A stretch of DNA of 64,000 nucleotides from Helicocarpus griseus UAMH5409. Taxonomy: Eukaryota > Ascomycota > Eurotiomycetes > Onygenales > Ajellomycetaceae. Made by a program: the position numbers and the translations under genes. Under the pieces are notes generated by a model, which did no database searches, was not told where the DNA came from, and was given only the letters and a program-made list of their open reading frames with translations. This document shows, piece by piece, positions 22,809-32,948 of this stretch. Location of the stretch: contig PDNB01000092.1 in assembly GCA_002573585.1 (NCBI GenBank), positions 1 to 64,000 on the forward strand. Direction: 5' to 3'. The stretch's first letter is position 1. The number at the start of each line of letters is the position of its first letter.

Positions 22809-24494
22809 TTACATCGCGTGGTAGTAGTGTCGACCGGTTTCGACCTCGACCAGAGGGACAGAGTCTGAATCGTGCAACTTTTTTGGCTTCTGGGATAACC
22901 TTTCTGCGCTGCGCATCATGCTTTCCTCGCGGGATCCGCTCATTGCGCCGAATGTACCGGATTTGGGATGCTCTGTGTAAGAGAAGAGGACTGGGAACAT
23001 CTTGCGGAATAGGGAGCGCATTGCGGGCATGCATGCGCAAATTATGCCGACATGGATTTCAATAGTACTCCAGTAGCCCATTTCGACGTAGTCCCCTAGA
23101 ATGAATCCATTAGTCTGTAGTCAAGGACATGAAAGATAGTAAATAAACGCTTACAGGTAAGGTTGTGCGTCGAAGCGAATTTGAGGAGGGTGTGGAGGCG
23201 GAGAATACTGACGATGGTGACGCTATAAGGTTTGACTTGTTAGCTTTCCCCGTGTTATTATGACTTAGGAGTATGTCAACATACAAAGAACCAACAGTGA
23301 ACATGAGACAGATATGAATCTTCTTCTTTCGCCACAGTTCTAGTCGGGCCAATTCTCTCAAGGGAAGCACCAAGGTAACAAAGTCGAGAACAATGTTAAA
23401 CGCCGCACTCAGCCAGCCCTGCAAGTTGATGTTATTACAGGTTCCGGGTGAAGTACCATCCCAGCGCAACCAGGCGGACTTTATAGGCGAGCATTGAAAT
23501 ATGGATACGAGGACAAAAGCGATGCCGTAAGAAGCGGTAGCGGCCATGACGACGTAGATTGCTGTCCTGAAGCTCTTTTGGGGGAAGATTCGTAGATAGA
23601 AGAAATGAAGGGATAATTTTGTAAACGTGAGAGCTGAAAGATAGAGCCATTCGTCGAAAAAGTATATCTGTATCGTGGTCAGTTCGCCAATATTCCCTTT
23701 GGAAAAGGGCGTCTAGGAGTTCACGAACGTAAAGAACCATTGTGATGTCGTCAAACGCGACATGCCACATATCCTTCCCAAGCCCAGCATTTGCGACTGT
23801 CCGACGATATGGTTAGTTGCGTATTTCCACTATGATGTATCACGAAAGACGGAGTTGAGCGGCACTCACGCAGTACGGAGAAAACAGAGAAGGGGACTGT
23901 GAACATCTGAACTTTTGTTAGCGACACACGAACTGCAAGAGTATCTCTTTTCCGAAAACGAAAAACCCACCATTGCCAAAACTATCATTGCATCGTCCAT
24001 GCCAAACTGGCCGCCGTTGAAAACCGGCAGTCTAGCCATCATCCGCAAGATGAACGCTATAAGCGCAAGAATACCTCCGACCACGCCAATAACGGAAATC
24101 AACTTGGTACGATCTCGAACAGGGCGCCCGCATTGGATGTCAGAAATCCTCTTCGTCGCTACATCATTGGGTTAGTGATTTTAGATGGTGATTTCAGGTC
24201 AGGGTCCACATACTCAACCCCTCTCTGACGGTACACCCCTTTTCAACGCAGGGCGTAATCAATGCATTGAGTTCGACATTTGTGCAAGTGTCCATACATT
24301 TCGTATCCGTGAGGTCGCACAATTCAGAAATTGCTTGCTTCGTACATTGCAACTAGATTCGAATTAGCCATATGTTTGGCATATTCCCCGATAGTCAACC
24401 CTACCGCGCATGGTGGAATAGTTGTCGCTGATTGAGCTGCAGCTGTAGAAACAAGGGCGGCAAGTCCCCCCAGAATGACGTTCAAGACCTTCAT
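22809..24494 (-). CDS. CFEM-domain Pth11-like seven-helix receptor
   Basis: Eight exons: 24405-24494, 24214-24352, 23971-24158, 23870-23906, 23729-23796, 23285-23667, 23155-23222 and 22809-23095. All junctions are GT-AG, phases add to 1260 nt, 419 aa. A signal peptide (MKVLNVILGGLAALVSTAAA) precedes a CFEM domain with all eight cysteines in order: PPCALQC, ELC, TKCMDTC, TPCVEKGC and, after exactly 15 residues, SDIQC. Then come about seven membrane helices of the fungal rhodopsin-like fold (GVVGGILALIAFILRMMARL; CSPIKSAWLRWDG; FNIVLDFVTLVLPL), and a charged cytoplasmic tail ending VETGRHYYHAM. Pth11-like receptors sense surface or host cues upstream of G-protein/cAMP signalling in plant pathogens; other roles are unknown. 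The ligand is unknown. Exon 4 is only 37 nt. Confidence 0.9.
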
Positions 24495-26326
24495 ATTCGT
24501 GGTCTAGATACCACGAGGTTTCCCAGCCGTCCAAGTGCCAAACATGAGGAGACAAAAAAAGGTGGCAGAGGACGGGGTCAGTCAATGACCTCTTGTATAT
24601 GAAGGGGACGATGTACTTCTCAACAAGCCAGCGTTGGGAAAGGGAAAAAAAAGAGATAATGAATGAAGTGCGAAACCCTGTTCCTTAAGGGATAATAACG
24701 AGTGACTGTGACCCGGCCGTGGCCCAATATTGTTTCCGGGAGCAAGGATCAGGGAGGGGGAGGGTTGGAAGTAGTTTAAAGATTGACAGACGTCCTTCAG
24801 GTCCAAGGCTGCGGGTGTATGTATATCTCGTGCACCAGTTTAGCTCAAGATTTGGAAATAAAGACTGGCAAGTGATCGTAGAACTAAAGAGCCAGTTCGA
24901 GGCGTCCGTTAACCTTGGACTTCTCCAACTGTTTCCCTGATGAGTAGAGCACACCGAGGACAGTTGAGCCACAAGCAATTCCCACTCTCACCGGCAAACT
25001 TCCACCCGGAAGTAAAGCTTCAGAACTGGGACGCTGACGAAGACTTGGGGGTAAGTCGTAGTCGTGATTAGAGGCTGACATCTGTAAGCACGCTTGGGGA
25101 AAGCCCGGAAAATCTGTCTACTAGACATGCAGCTGGTGGAGTCAGGACCGAATGGATTTGATGGAATCCCCGAGTCGAAGACCAACGGTCCATAGAAAAT
25201 CGATAAGGAGGACTGGCTACTGGCTAGCAGCATCGTCTGTACTTGCCCTTCAAGTAGTTCCCTTCTAAGTTCTAGCCATAAAGGAGGCTGATTTCATGGA
25301 CGCAGCAGCTCACTTCTAGGCGAAAGCTTCTGCAGCATGTGGGGAGCTTTAGTCATGGTGATGGACATTGTTCCTAGTCGAATGCATATTCGTGCTGCCC
25401 CTGGCGGCATGTTCTGCCGGAGATAGTATTCTGTCTCCATGAGGGTCGGTAGTAATAATACTCTCGTATTAAAAGGGGGGTTCGTTGGAATTGGAAAATC
25501 AATTAGGGCCGGGATCACCACGTGACGAGTCTCCCGTTCTTATCTTTCCTTTGATTGAAATTATTGTTCGCATATATGCAAGGATTGCGACTACAACTTG
25601 AACCATGGCAACATGGGAGGATGAGAACCTTGTCCGCCGTCTACCCCAGTTCCGTAGTGCGAGCCGCTCCCTAGCGCTTGAGTCCTTAGTCTTGCGGCTA
25701 ATTTGGCCAGCAATGAGCCACCGCAGAGTTCCACTCTCTGTTCCCACCGAACCACCATGTACCAGCAGCAGGTTCGCGCCTGAAACAGATTTACGCTGGT
25801 TCTGGAGCTACTCCTCTAGAGTGAGCGCTTGCCTAAGAAAGCCAGGCCATTGCTGATCTTGATTTTGTTAAAGTTGACCACTTCATGCTAGGCCCTTAGC
25901 GATATTATTTGACGGGCATGGTATCTGGTAGAGACGGGGGGCCAAGCCGGGGAGGGGCTCCCTTTTGCAACCCCATCATTCCCGGTCTCTCTCTCGAGAG
26001 GGACGCAATCAGGATGAGCCACTTAGGAGGCCCGTATATCATATTCGTGGGCTATTTCTTGTTGGGCTCCTTTCTTATCGTCTTTGTCATCAGTCAATGG
26101 ATGGATCCTATATCCATTATTTGTCCCTCCATATTTCCGTTTTTGGGGCGAAGTGGACTATTAGAAAACTGCAAAACACTTCCCATCTGTCATTCTTTTT
26201 TCTAGATCTTTGATCATTTTCGATCTCGTCCACTCCTTTCCCCGTACTCCGTACGGCGTTTTTATATAGGAAGTTCTAACTTCTAGTCATTCGTTTTTGG
26301 GAAGTGTTTGTGTATCTGCATTTGTT
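24495..26326. other. Divergent intergenic region, no gene seen
   Basis: Between the receptor (-) and peroxygenase (+) genes. Overlapping short frames on both strands (up to 98 codons) show no domain. A CACGTGAC lies at 25519. Confidence 0.5.
26242..26268 (+). promoter_or_regulatory. Dyad plus TATA box of peroxygenase gene
   Basis: A perfect six-base dyad, CCGTAC-TCC-GTACGG (26242-26256), sits just before TATATA (26263-26268), which is about 60 nt upstream of the ATG at 26327. The dyad could be a regulator site next to the TATA box, or one instance of a CTCCGTA word common in this window. Confidence 0.45.
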
Positions 26327-28054
26327 ATGAAGCTTTCAATTCTCTCCTTAGTCCTCCCCCTTATTGGGGCGGATGTCCTCGTCAATGCTATGCCAACGGC
26401 GGATAACATCGCCAAATATAATGCCGGAGCTGCGAAGCGATGCCCCTACTCGGAACTCCAAGAAGAGTTGAAGCAGCTGAGGCAGGAAAAGCACGCAAAG
26501 AGGCTGTTTTTTGACACGATGAAGAAGCCCGTCGACGGTAAGATGGGGGCCTGTATACCTGCCAATAACCATATCTGACAATGAAGATAGTTACTGGAGA
26601 TCATGCCTTCACGCCACCGAACTTCGAAGCCGGTGACCAGCGAGGTCCTTGCCCGGGTTTGAATGCTTTGGCAAACCATGGCTATATCCCACATAACGGT
26701 GTTACAAGTGTACTTATGATATACCTTGCTTGGCTCAACTAGGAATCTAATGTGACTTCACAGATGGCTCAAGTTATCTGGGCAATCAACGACGGTAAGA
26801 ATTATCCAACCTTCGATAAGACTATATCGAATTCGATCTAACTAGATTTTGCGTATATAGTGTACGGAATGGGCATCGACCTTGCTACTATCCTCGGCGT
26901 TCTCGGAACTGTGTGGGTTGGAAACCCAATTTCCCTTAAACCCGGGTTCAGCATTGGAGGACCAACCAACCAATCCGAAAATATCCTGAACGATCTTTTC
27001 GGCATCATCGGTATGTATATAAAGGATGTCGAGAAATATGGGCGTGTGTTGACAATTCGCCGCAGGAACTCCACAGGGTCTTCTCGGGTCTCACAACCTG
27101 ATCGAATCGGATTCCTCCAATACTCGTGATGACCTATATGCGACAGGAAATGCCCACAGTCTCCGGATGGAGAAATTCATGGCCTTCTATAACATGTCTC
27201 GTGAGCACCCAACTGGAGACTACAACATGAACCTCATGGCACGACGGGCAGCGGAAAGATTCCAGGAGAGCAAGATGGAGAACCCTCACTTCTTCTATGG
27301 CCCCGTTACCGGTTTGATCAATCGCAACGCTGGATATATCTTCCCCGGCCGATTCTTTGGAAATCACTCCCGTGACGACCGGGATGGAACTTTGAGTGAG
27401 TCTAGCCTTTCCCCTATTCCATAACATGAACAACGCTAAATAGGGCCAAATTAAAGCCCGGGAGGTCCTCAAGAGCTTCTATGGTATCTACGGTGAAGAT
27501 GACTGCCTGGAGTACAAAGAGGGATGGGAGCGCATTCCTGACAACTGGTACCGCCGCCCGGTTGATTATGGCCTGATTGGCCTTAACCTCGATGTTATCC
27601 ACTGGGTTCTTCAATATCCCGAATTGGCAAGGTAAGCACAAGCCAATCTTCAACTTAGTTACTGGAACACCAAAATTTGGAACGTGCACAATGCTTTGTC
27701 AACTAATCATATACTTCATCCTGCAGCATCGGCGGCAACATGGGCGAGATTGACACTTTCGCCGGCCTGGATCTGGGTAATTTGACCGAAGGCATCGCTA
27801 ACCTCGGCCACGCCTTCGAGGACAACAACCTCATCTGCTTCATTCTCCAGATCGTCAAGGCCTTTGCCCCCAACTCGCTCTCGAGCGTTCTCGCCACGGT
27901 TGAGGGTCCTCTGAAGCTTCTCACTGACGCCATTTCCATTCCACTGCTTGATCTCAATTGCCCTGCGTTGGACGATCTCACCAGGGGCGGCAAGCCTCTC
28001 TGGGAGGTGCTTACGGACTTCCCCGGTACAAAGGATGGCGGAAACCCCCTGTAA
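26327..28054 (+). CDS. Secreted heme-thiolate peroxidase/peroxygenase
   Basis: Seven exons: 26327-26537, 26591-26709, 26764-26794, 26861-27010, 27066-27395, 27457-27631 and 27727-28054; 1344 nt, 447 aa. It belongs to the chloroperoxidase/unspecific peroxygenase family, which uses hydrogen peroxide to oxidise or halogenate organic substrates. The signal peptide is MKLSILSLVLPLIGADVLVN. The heme-thiolate cysteine is in RGPCPGLNALANHGYIPHNG (C about 91). The acid-base region reads SHNLIESDSSNTR (E about 184, R about 191), so the usual E-G-D/E-H-D triad is E-S-D. FYGPVTGLI and the C-terminal half (NWYRRPVDYGLIGLNLD) match larger ascomycete members. Intron 2 uses GTACTT and intron 5 a distal AAAG acceptor; both were chosen to keep frame. 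The natural substrate cannot be inferred. Confidence 0.9.
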
Positions 28055-28711
28055 ACAGTGAACGACGCGGGACTTGACTGCAGCCGGGAGTTCTCTGTAG
28101 GTGTGTTTTCCGAACGTGTACAGGGAATAACTCGGCTAGGTCTTTGAATCAAGGGATGTCTGTAATTCATGTGCTTTTCGATTCTATCCACTCAGTTATC
28201 TAATTTAACCGTCTTTTCGAATCCTTCTTCGTTCTTTACGGCGATATTACGCCCGACACGTGTATTATCACAATACTATTGAATTTTGGCCGTATAATTT
28301 ATTCTACACGCAGCGTTTCCCTCGTTGATTTCAGGTTGTTTGGTGTTTTGAAGCGTGATATGATTAGCCTTCTTATCAAAAATTAGATAATGTCTTATCT
28401 CGGAGAAATGGACTTCGCTAGGCCTTTGAACGAAGCACTCGATGACCCAACACATATTTGAGCTTAGCCCACCGCAACTAAGACAAACCTGCTACAGGTA
28501 TCAACAGTACTCTGCATTCGTATTTGTTAGGTAGATGCAGTGAATGGGTGGCGTTCCGGTAAGGCTTAGTCGGCTTACCGAGTGCGAACCGATTTATATC
28601 ATTTCATGAGACTACACCCCAACTCATCAGCGATTCGACTTTCGTCGGCCAACAGCCGAAATTCATCACCCTTAGCATTTTCCATTGGATGTCGGCAAGA
28701 CGAGCTGTAAT
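28055..28711. other. Intergenic, no gene seen
   Basis: Terminator side of the peroxygenase gene and promoter of the PQ-loop gene, both on the plus strand. No supported frame. Confidence 0.55.
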
Positions 28712-29897
28712 ATGGACGTCCCAATTACAGCAAATGTGCTAGGCACCATCGGCGCTGTAAGCTCGAGTTTCCCCTGCAATCCTTGAACGTTCACTCCCCG
28801 AAATTTTTAGAATACTGGTATGTAGTCGCAGCCCGTCTAACAACAGCAACAGGTCTGCTGGTCTGTCCAAGTAAGTGTTGATGACATCTTATGACATACT
28901 TTAGATAAACAAGTAGTTAATCGTGGCCCAGCTCATCCCCCAAATTGTCGTAAACTACCGCCGCCACCATACCGAGGGACTACAACCCTCAATGATGATT
29001 CTATGGGCAATAGCAGGCGTGCCCCTTGGAATTTACAACATCGTCGAAAATTTCAACATAGCCTTGCGGATCCAGCCGCAGATTCTGACCTTGCTGAGTC
29101 TGGTAACTTGGACGCAGTGCATGTATTACGGAAAAGTATATATTGCCAACGCCTTTCCGCAACCCCCCTGGAAACAGCCCTTGCTGAGCTATAACCATTT
29201 ACTAAAACATCCTAGCACTGGCCAAAACGGAAATGCCTTCTTACAATCTCCATCTTCTGCGCAGTCCTCGGTGGCATTCAAGTAGCCTCGATCTTCGCGC
29301 TACGGATCGCAAAGAACCGCGGCCTCAGCTGGCCCATGACTATGATGGCCGTCCTCAGTGCCTGCCTACTTGTCGCTGGCGTGCTCAGGCACTACTGGGA
29401 CATCTACGTGCATCGTACGGTCCGCGGGATTAGTTTCCTGTTCGTGGGTATCGATGCTGCGGGAGATTTGTTCTCGTTGATTTCTGTCTGTATGTCATCC
29501 CCTTTTGATAGCCCTGGTTTATCATGCATCTACAAGTGATGTGGAAATGGAAAAGAGGACGTTGTTTGAACAGATTATTTATCGATCTCTAGTATACCAA
29601 CCCACCCTCGACATCCTAGGAATGGTCATCTACGGCAGTGAGTTAGCTTTTTGGCTGGGCATCTTTGCCTGTGGCGGGTTCCTGAACTTCTCGCCGTGGG
29701 TAAGAAAGAAGATTAAGGCGCATAGGTCCCGTCCACAAGAGGAGCCCGAGCGAGAATGCGACGACGAGGGTGACCGGACGGTGCAGCAGCCGCAGTCTAT
29801 CTATCTCCATGATTTGCCGTCGTCGACTTCTGTGTTTAGGACTGCTTCGGGGGGTGAGGTCAGGAGAAGGGATGCTGTAGTTGTGCAAGGGCCTTAG
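28712..29897 (+). CDS. PQ-loop repeat membrane protein (cystinosin/Ypq-like)
   Basis: Five exons: 28712-28756, 28853-28870 (18 nt), 28932-29135, 29216-29489 and 29593-29897; 846 nt, 281 aa. The spliced start reads MDVPITANVLGTIGA-VCWSVQ-LIPQIVVNYRR, so the first PQ-loop is assembled across the microexon; the second loop is VLYQPTLDILGMVIYG. Seven membrane helices can be traced. Such proteins are lysosomal/vacuolar amino-acid exporters or sugar transporters; this arrangement (TEGLQPSMMILWAIAGVPLGIYNI) resembles fungal PQ-loop proteins of unknown cargo. The cytoplasmic tail of about 70 residues is polar and acidic/basic. Acceptor choice for exon 2 rests on frame and on the conserved CWSVQLIPQ string. 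Confidence 0.88.
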
Positions 29898-30149
29898 ATA
29901 GGGTGAAAAGGATAGAGGGCCGGTCTTTTAGAAACCCTTGCGATTATTGTCTGCAGAAGCATGCCCTTGACATGATTGCATGACCAAAATCTGACATTGA
30001 ACGAGAACGTAGACATACAAATAGAATAACATATTCATTATTGTGCTTTTAACTGAGATAGACTATATACAAAAATATAGGTATTGTAGCTTGAAGGGCA
30101 TATCCCTTGATATACATGTACTATACAACATTGATAGGTAGACGGCTTT

Positions 30150-30458
30150 CTAGCCAGAGTAACGGAACGCGTGATTACCTAGGGCGTGGAAGAAAGCGAA
30201 GGCTGAAGTAGAAAAGACTGCGAACGTGACATGAGGAGTGTCCAAGATGTCCGAGTATGCATTGGGTGGTATAGGGATATACACGTGGACGTTATATAAA
30301 ATAGGAATCTGAGGTAGGACTTGATGTCCTCCTGTATATGAGGCCCGAACATCACCGGGATGCTCTTCGAGGATGACCGACTCTAGCCCGCATTGTACTT
30401 CAATAACATAAGGAAACCGGTCTAAAAATCGAAATGAAAGTCCATCTTCTTCCATCAT
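30150..30458 (-). CDS. Possible small protein, unrecognised
   Basis: Intact 102-codon frame starting with a double ATG. The translation has mixed composition (RFLDRFPYVIEVQCGLESVILEEHPGD... is protein-like) and ends in an aromatic, weakly hydrophobic stretch. It sits 117 nt downstream of the PP2C stop on the same strand, so it could also be that gene's 3' region. No domain, intron or promoter was found. Low confidence that it is coding. Confidence 0.3.
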   Translation of the reverse strand: MMEEDGLSFRFLDRFPYVIEVQCGLESVILEEHPGDVRASYTGGHQVLPQIPILYNVHVYIPIPPNAYSDILDTPHVTFAVFSTSAFAFFHALGNHAFRYSG

Positions 30459-30574
30459 TCACTTTCGTCGAATATCTTTCGTCGGTTTGCGTGAGCTATT
30501 AGATCTATAAATTTTATCAATTCCGGGGATTACTTGTAGCTTCTGTATAATGGACCATGATAGCCCGTAGTTTT

Positions 30575-31911
30575 TCATCGCGACGCTGATTTCCCTTCCT
30601 CAACCGCAACAACGACAACGACGCAAATATCATCTACCTTGCCACCCCGCCATCGTTCCCAGGGATAAAACCTTTGCGCCTCCTTTGCAAAAGGCCCGTC
30701 CCGGTGACGGTCCAGACTGGCAACCTTCGCCTGGCGCACTACTGAAAGGGCGAGTAGACTTTGTAGTGTGAGGGCTTGTTTTTGACCGACCGGCATGCTG
30801 GGCTTGGATTTAGGTAAGGTCGAAACTTCAGGTTCTGGAACAAGGCCGCTGGAGTGAGTGAATTTGTCAAGGTCAGCGGCGACGCTGACGCCTGCCCCTG
30901 ATGTGCGGTTCCAGGCACCCGCAGATATCATCTGATCGGTTATGAGGTTTAGTATGTCTTGGTTGTAAAGGTTGTCGAGGACGCCGTCGGTTGCAAGAAT
31001 CAGCACGTCGCCATGCTGCATTGTTAAATCGGTTACGTTTGCGTGGTAGGGAAGATCCTCAAAAACCTTTCCTCCAAAAACTGAGGATTGGATCCGCATG
31101 AGCGGTGGAACTAGGGTGAGTTGGTATGGGGTATTGAAATCGTGGGTCTGGGGGACGGAGTAATGATGGATTGCTGCGAGGCGACAAAGGATAGATCCCG
31201 AATCTCCCAAGCTAAAATAAACTGAAATTAGCATTGAGTGTTCGTAGATATGTCCTCGCAGAGAAAGGTTAGGATATGCGCATACTTTCCAAGCTCCACC
31301 TTGCCATTGCTGTGGGCAATCCCAATACTGGCTGTACTCCCACCCGCGAAAATGGACCGATCTGCTATGCATCTTTCATAGCCCTTCTGCATCAGAGACC
31401 TAGTTCTCATCTTGTCCCCTGATGTGTCCCAATGCAACGCCGCCTGAGCTATGTTACTGCACAGCGCATGAGAGAAATCTGCCGGATCGACGCCAGAATC
31501 CGACCAGCCCCCCACGCCATCTGCAACGCCAAAGGCTATGGCATTGGGTTCACCGTGCACCTTGCTCACGAAGAACGCATCCTCCCCGCTAGGAAACCGA
31601 GACCTTTTCCGGGCCGCAGCCGTTGTCCCCGTCTGCACGCCAAGCGCCTCTAACTCGGGCTTGAAATCGATGACATTTTTCGCGGGCGAAAGGCCTTGAG
31701 CCTTGCCGGATGCTGAGGCCGCAATTCGATATGAGATGCGATGTTGTTCTGATAGGTTGTAGGATGTCGAGTGGAACGCCCTTCTTTTTGCTCCCCCGCT
31801 TTGAAATCGTGTAACTGGGGATGCGCACGGGGAACGGAACCGGCTTGCTTGCTGGTAAGCCTCTTCGCACCACAGGGACCGACTGGATCCCACAACGTTC
31901 CACAGCCGCAT
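30575..31911 (-). CDS. PTC7: Mitochondrial PP2C-type protein phosphatase Ptc7
   Basis: Two exons, 31286-31911 and 30575-31211, with a 74-nt intron (GTATGC...TTTTAG), 422 aa. Starting at the ATG at 31911 gives MRLWNVVGSSRSLW, followed by an Arg/Ser-rich, acid-free leader typical of a mitochondrial presequence. The PP2C motifs are in order: SGEDAFFV, FGVADGVGGWSDSGVDPADFS (metal-binding aspartate), GSTASIG, LGDSGSILCRL (across the splice), LILATDGVLDNL and the terminal DDICVVVV. Ptc7-type enzymes are Mg/Mn-dependent Ser/Thr phosphatases that in yeast act on coenzyme Q biosynthesis (Coq7). A 60-residue insert (PEPEVSTLPKSKPSMP) precedes the last strand. The gene is intact. Confidence 0.93.
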
Positions 31912-32948
31912 TAGCACCGAATTCCGTGGGTTGTCTGCTCTAGTGACTGTCGCCGCGTTCGGTCAAGAAAACTCTTCAAGTCTTGGAACGGCCGGTCCCA
32001 CGCAATTCGAAGCCCTCCTGCGCAGGCGAAACCCGCGAGGGCATCTGGGACTAGGCTGGGAGCTCTGGACTGGTAAGACGCATATGCTAAATGTTCCTAG
32101 GGGATAAACGGTTATAAGAAAGCTCCAGACATAGCTAAAAAGGGAATATGAACAAGATATGGTGTCTGTTCATAAGTGGACTGGAGCAGCGATGTTAATG
32201 CTGAGAAATTTTAGCCGATGTAGCCGCCGAAGCTATGATGTAAACAGAATCGAAATTGCGCGTCTAACCGGGCTTCTTCAATGGCTGCTGGGCAGGGGTG
32301 TTTTTGATATCACGATGTGGTTACTCTTATATTATCTACACGAAGATTTCATTATCCTTTTCTCTCATCGCCAATTCATTACCCCATACATGCATACCTA
32401 GGTAGGGAGGATATATTTACATTGAAAAGTAAGCGCGCTTAGCTGTTGGCGCGCGTGTATTAGTTAAGCTTATCTTATCTCAAAACTTCAGTTTGTTTGG
32501 TGTTTTCAGGGGAATCTACATCTACAAGGATCAGCCAAGAAGTATAACCCTAAATAAAAGTAGCTCATACAATATAACTCGGATAAATAGGAGTAAATGG
32601 CAGTTTATTTGACACTGCATGTTAAGTATAACTACCGTTCCTTGCAGTATGTAGCACTTCGGCGTGTTCCCCCAGCCGTAGATTTTCTGTCCAATCCCGT
32701 CTACTTAAATTTGTTCCACATCTAAATACCTCATGAATGAACTGATACGAGATCCAGTCATATATTCATAGAGCAAGTCATATGCACATATCTCTTCCAT
32801 CCATAATGACACCATCCCGGACTTTATGCCTTTTACAAAGGAGATCGCCGAAAGTCGCTTGGGAACGATAGAGCAGGTTCCAGTCCAATGGGCTCAGCAT
32901 TCGTTAATCTTTCCAGTCCGCCGAGAGTTCACATGGTTTTGAGCAACG
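31912..32948. other. Intergenic, no gene seen
   Basis: Promoter of the PP2C gene and 3' flank of the sterol reductase gene; one unsupported 80-codon frame at 32159 (+). Confidence 0.55.

Noticed and set aside
28811..28817. Seven-base microexon AATACTG in the PQ-loop gene
   Set aside because: Flanked by AG and GT, but including it breaks the frame into the conserved CWSVQ exon.
17191..29897. Biosynthetic cluster (GMC oxidase, receptor, peroxygenase, transporter-like gene)
   Set aside because: No polyketide synthase, peptide synthetase, terpene cyclase, methyltransferase or cluster-type transcription factor; spacing and orientations are those of independent genes.
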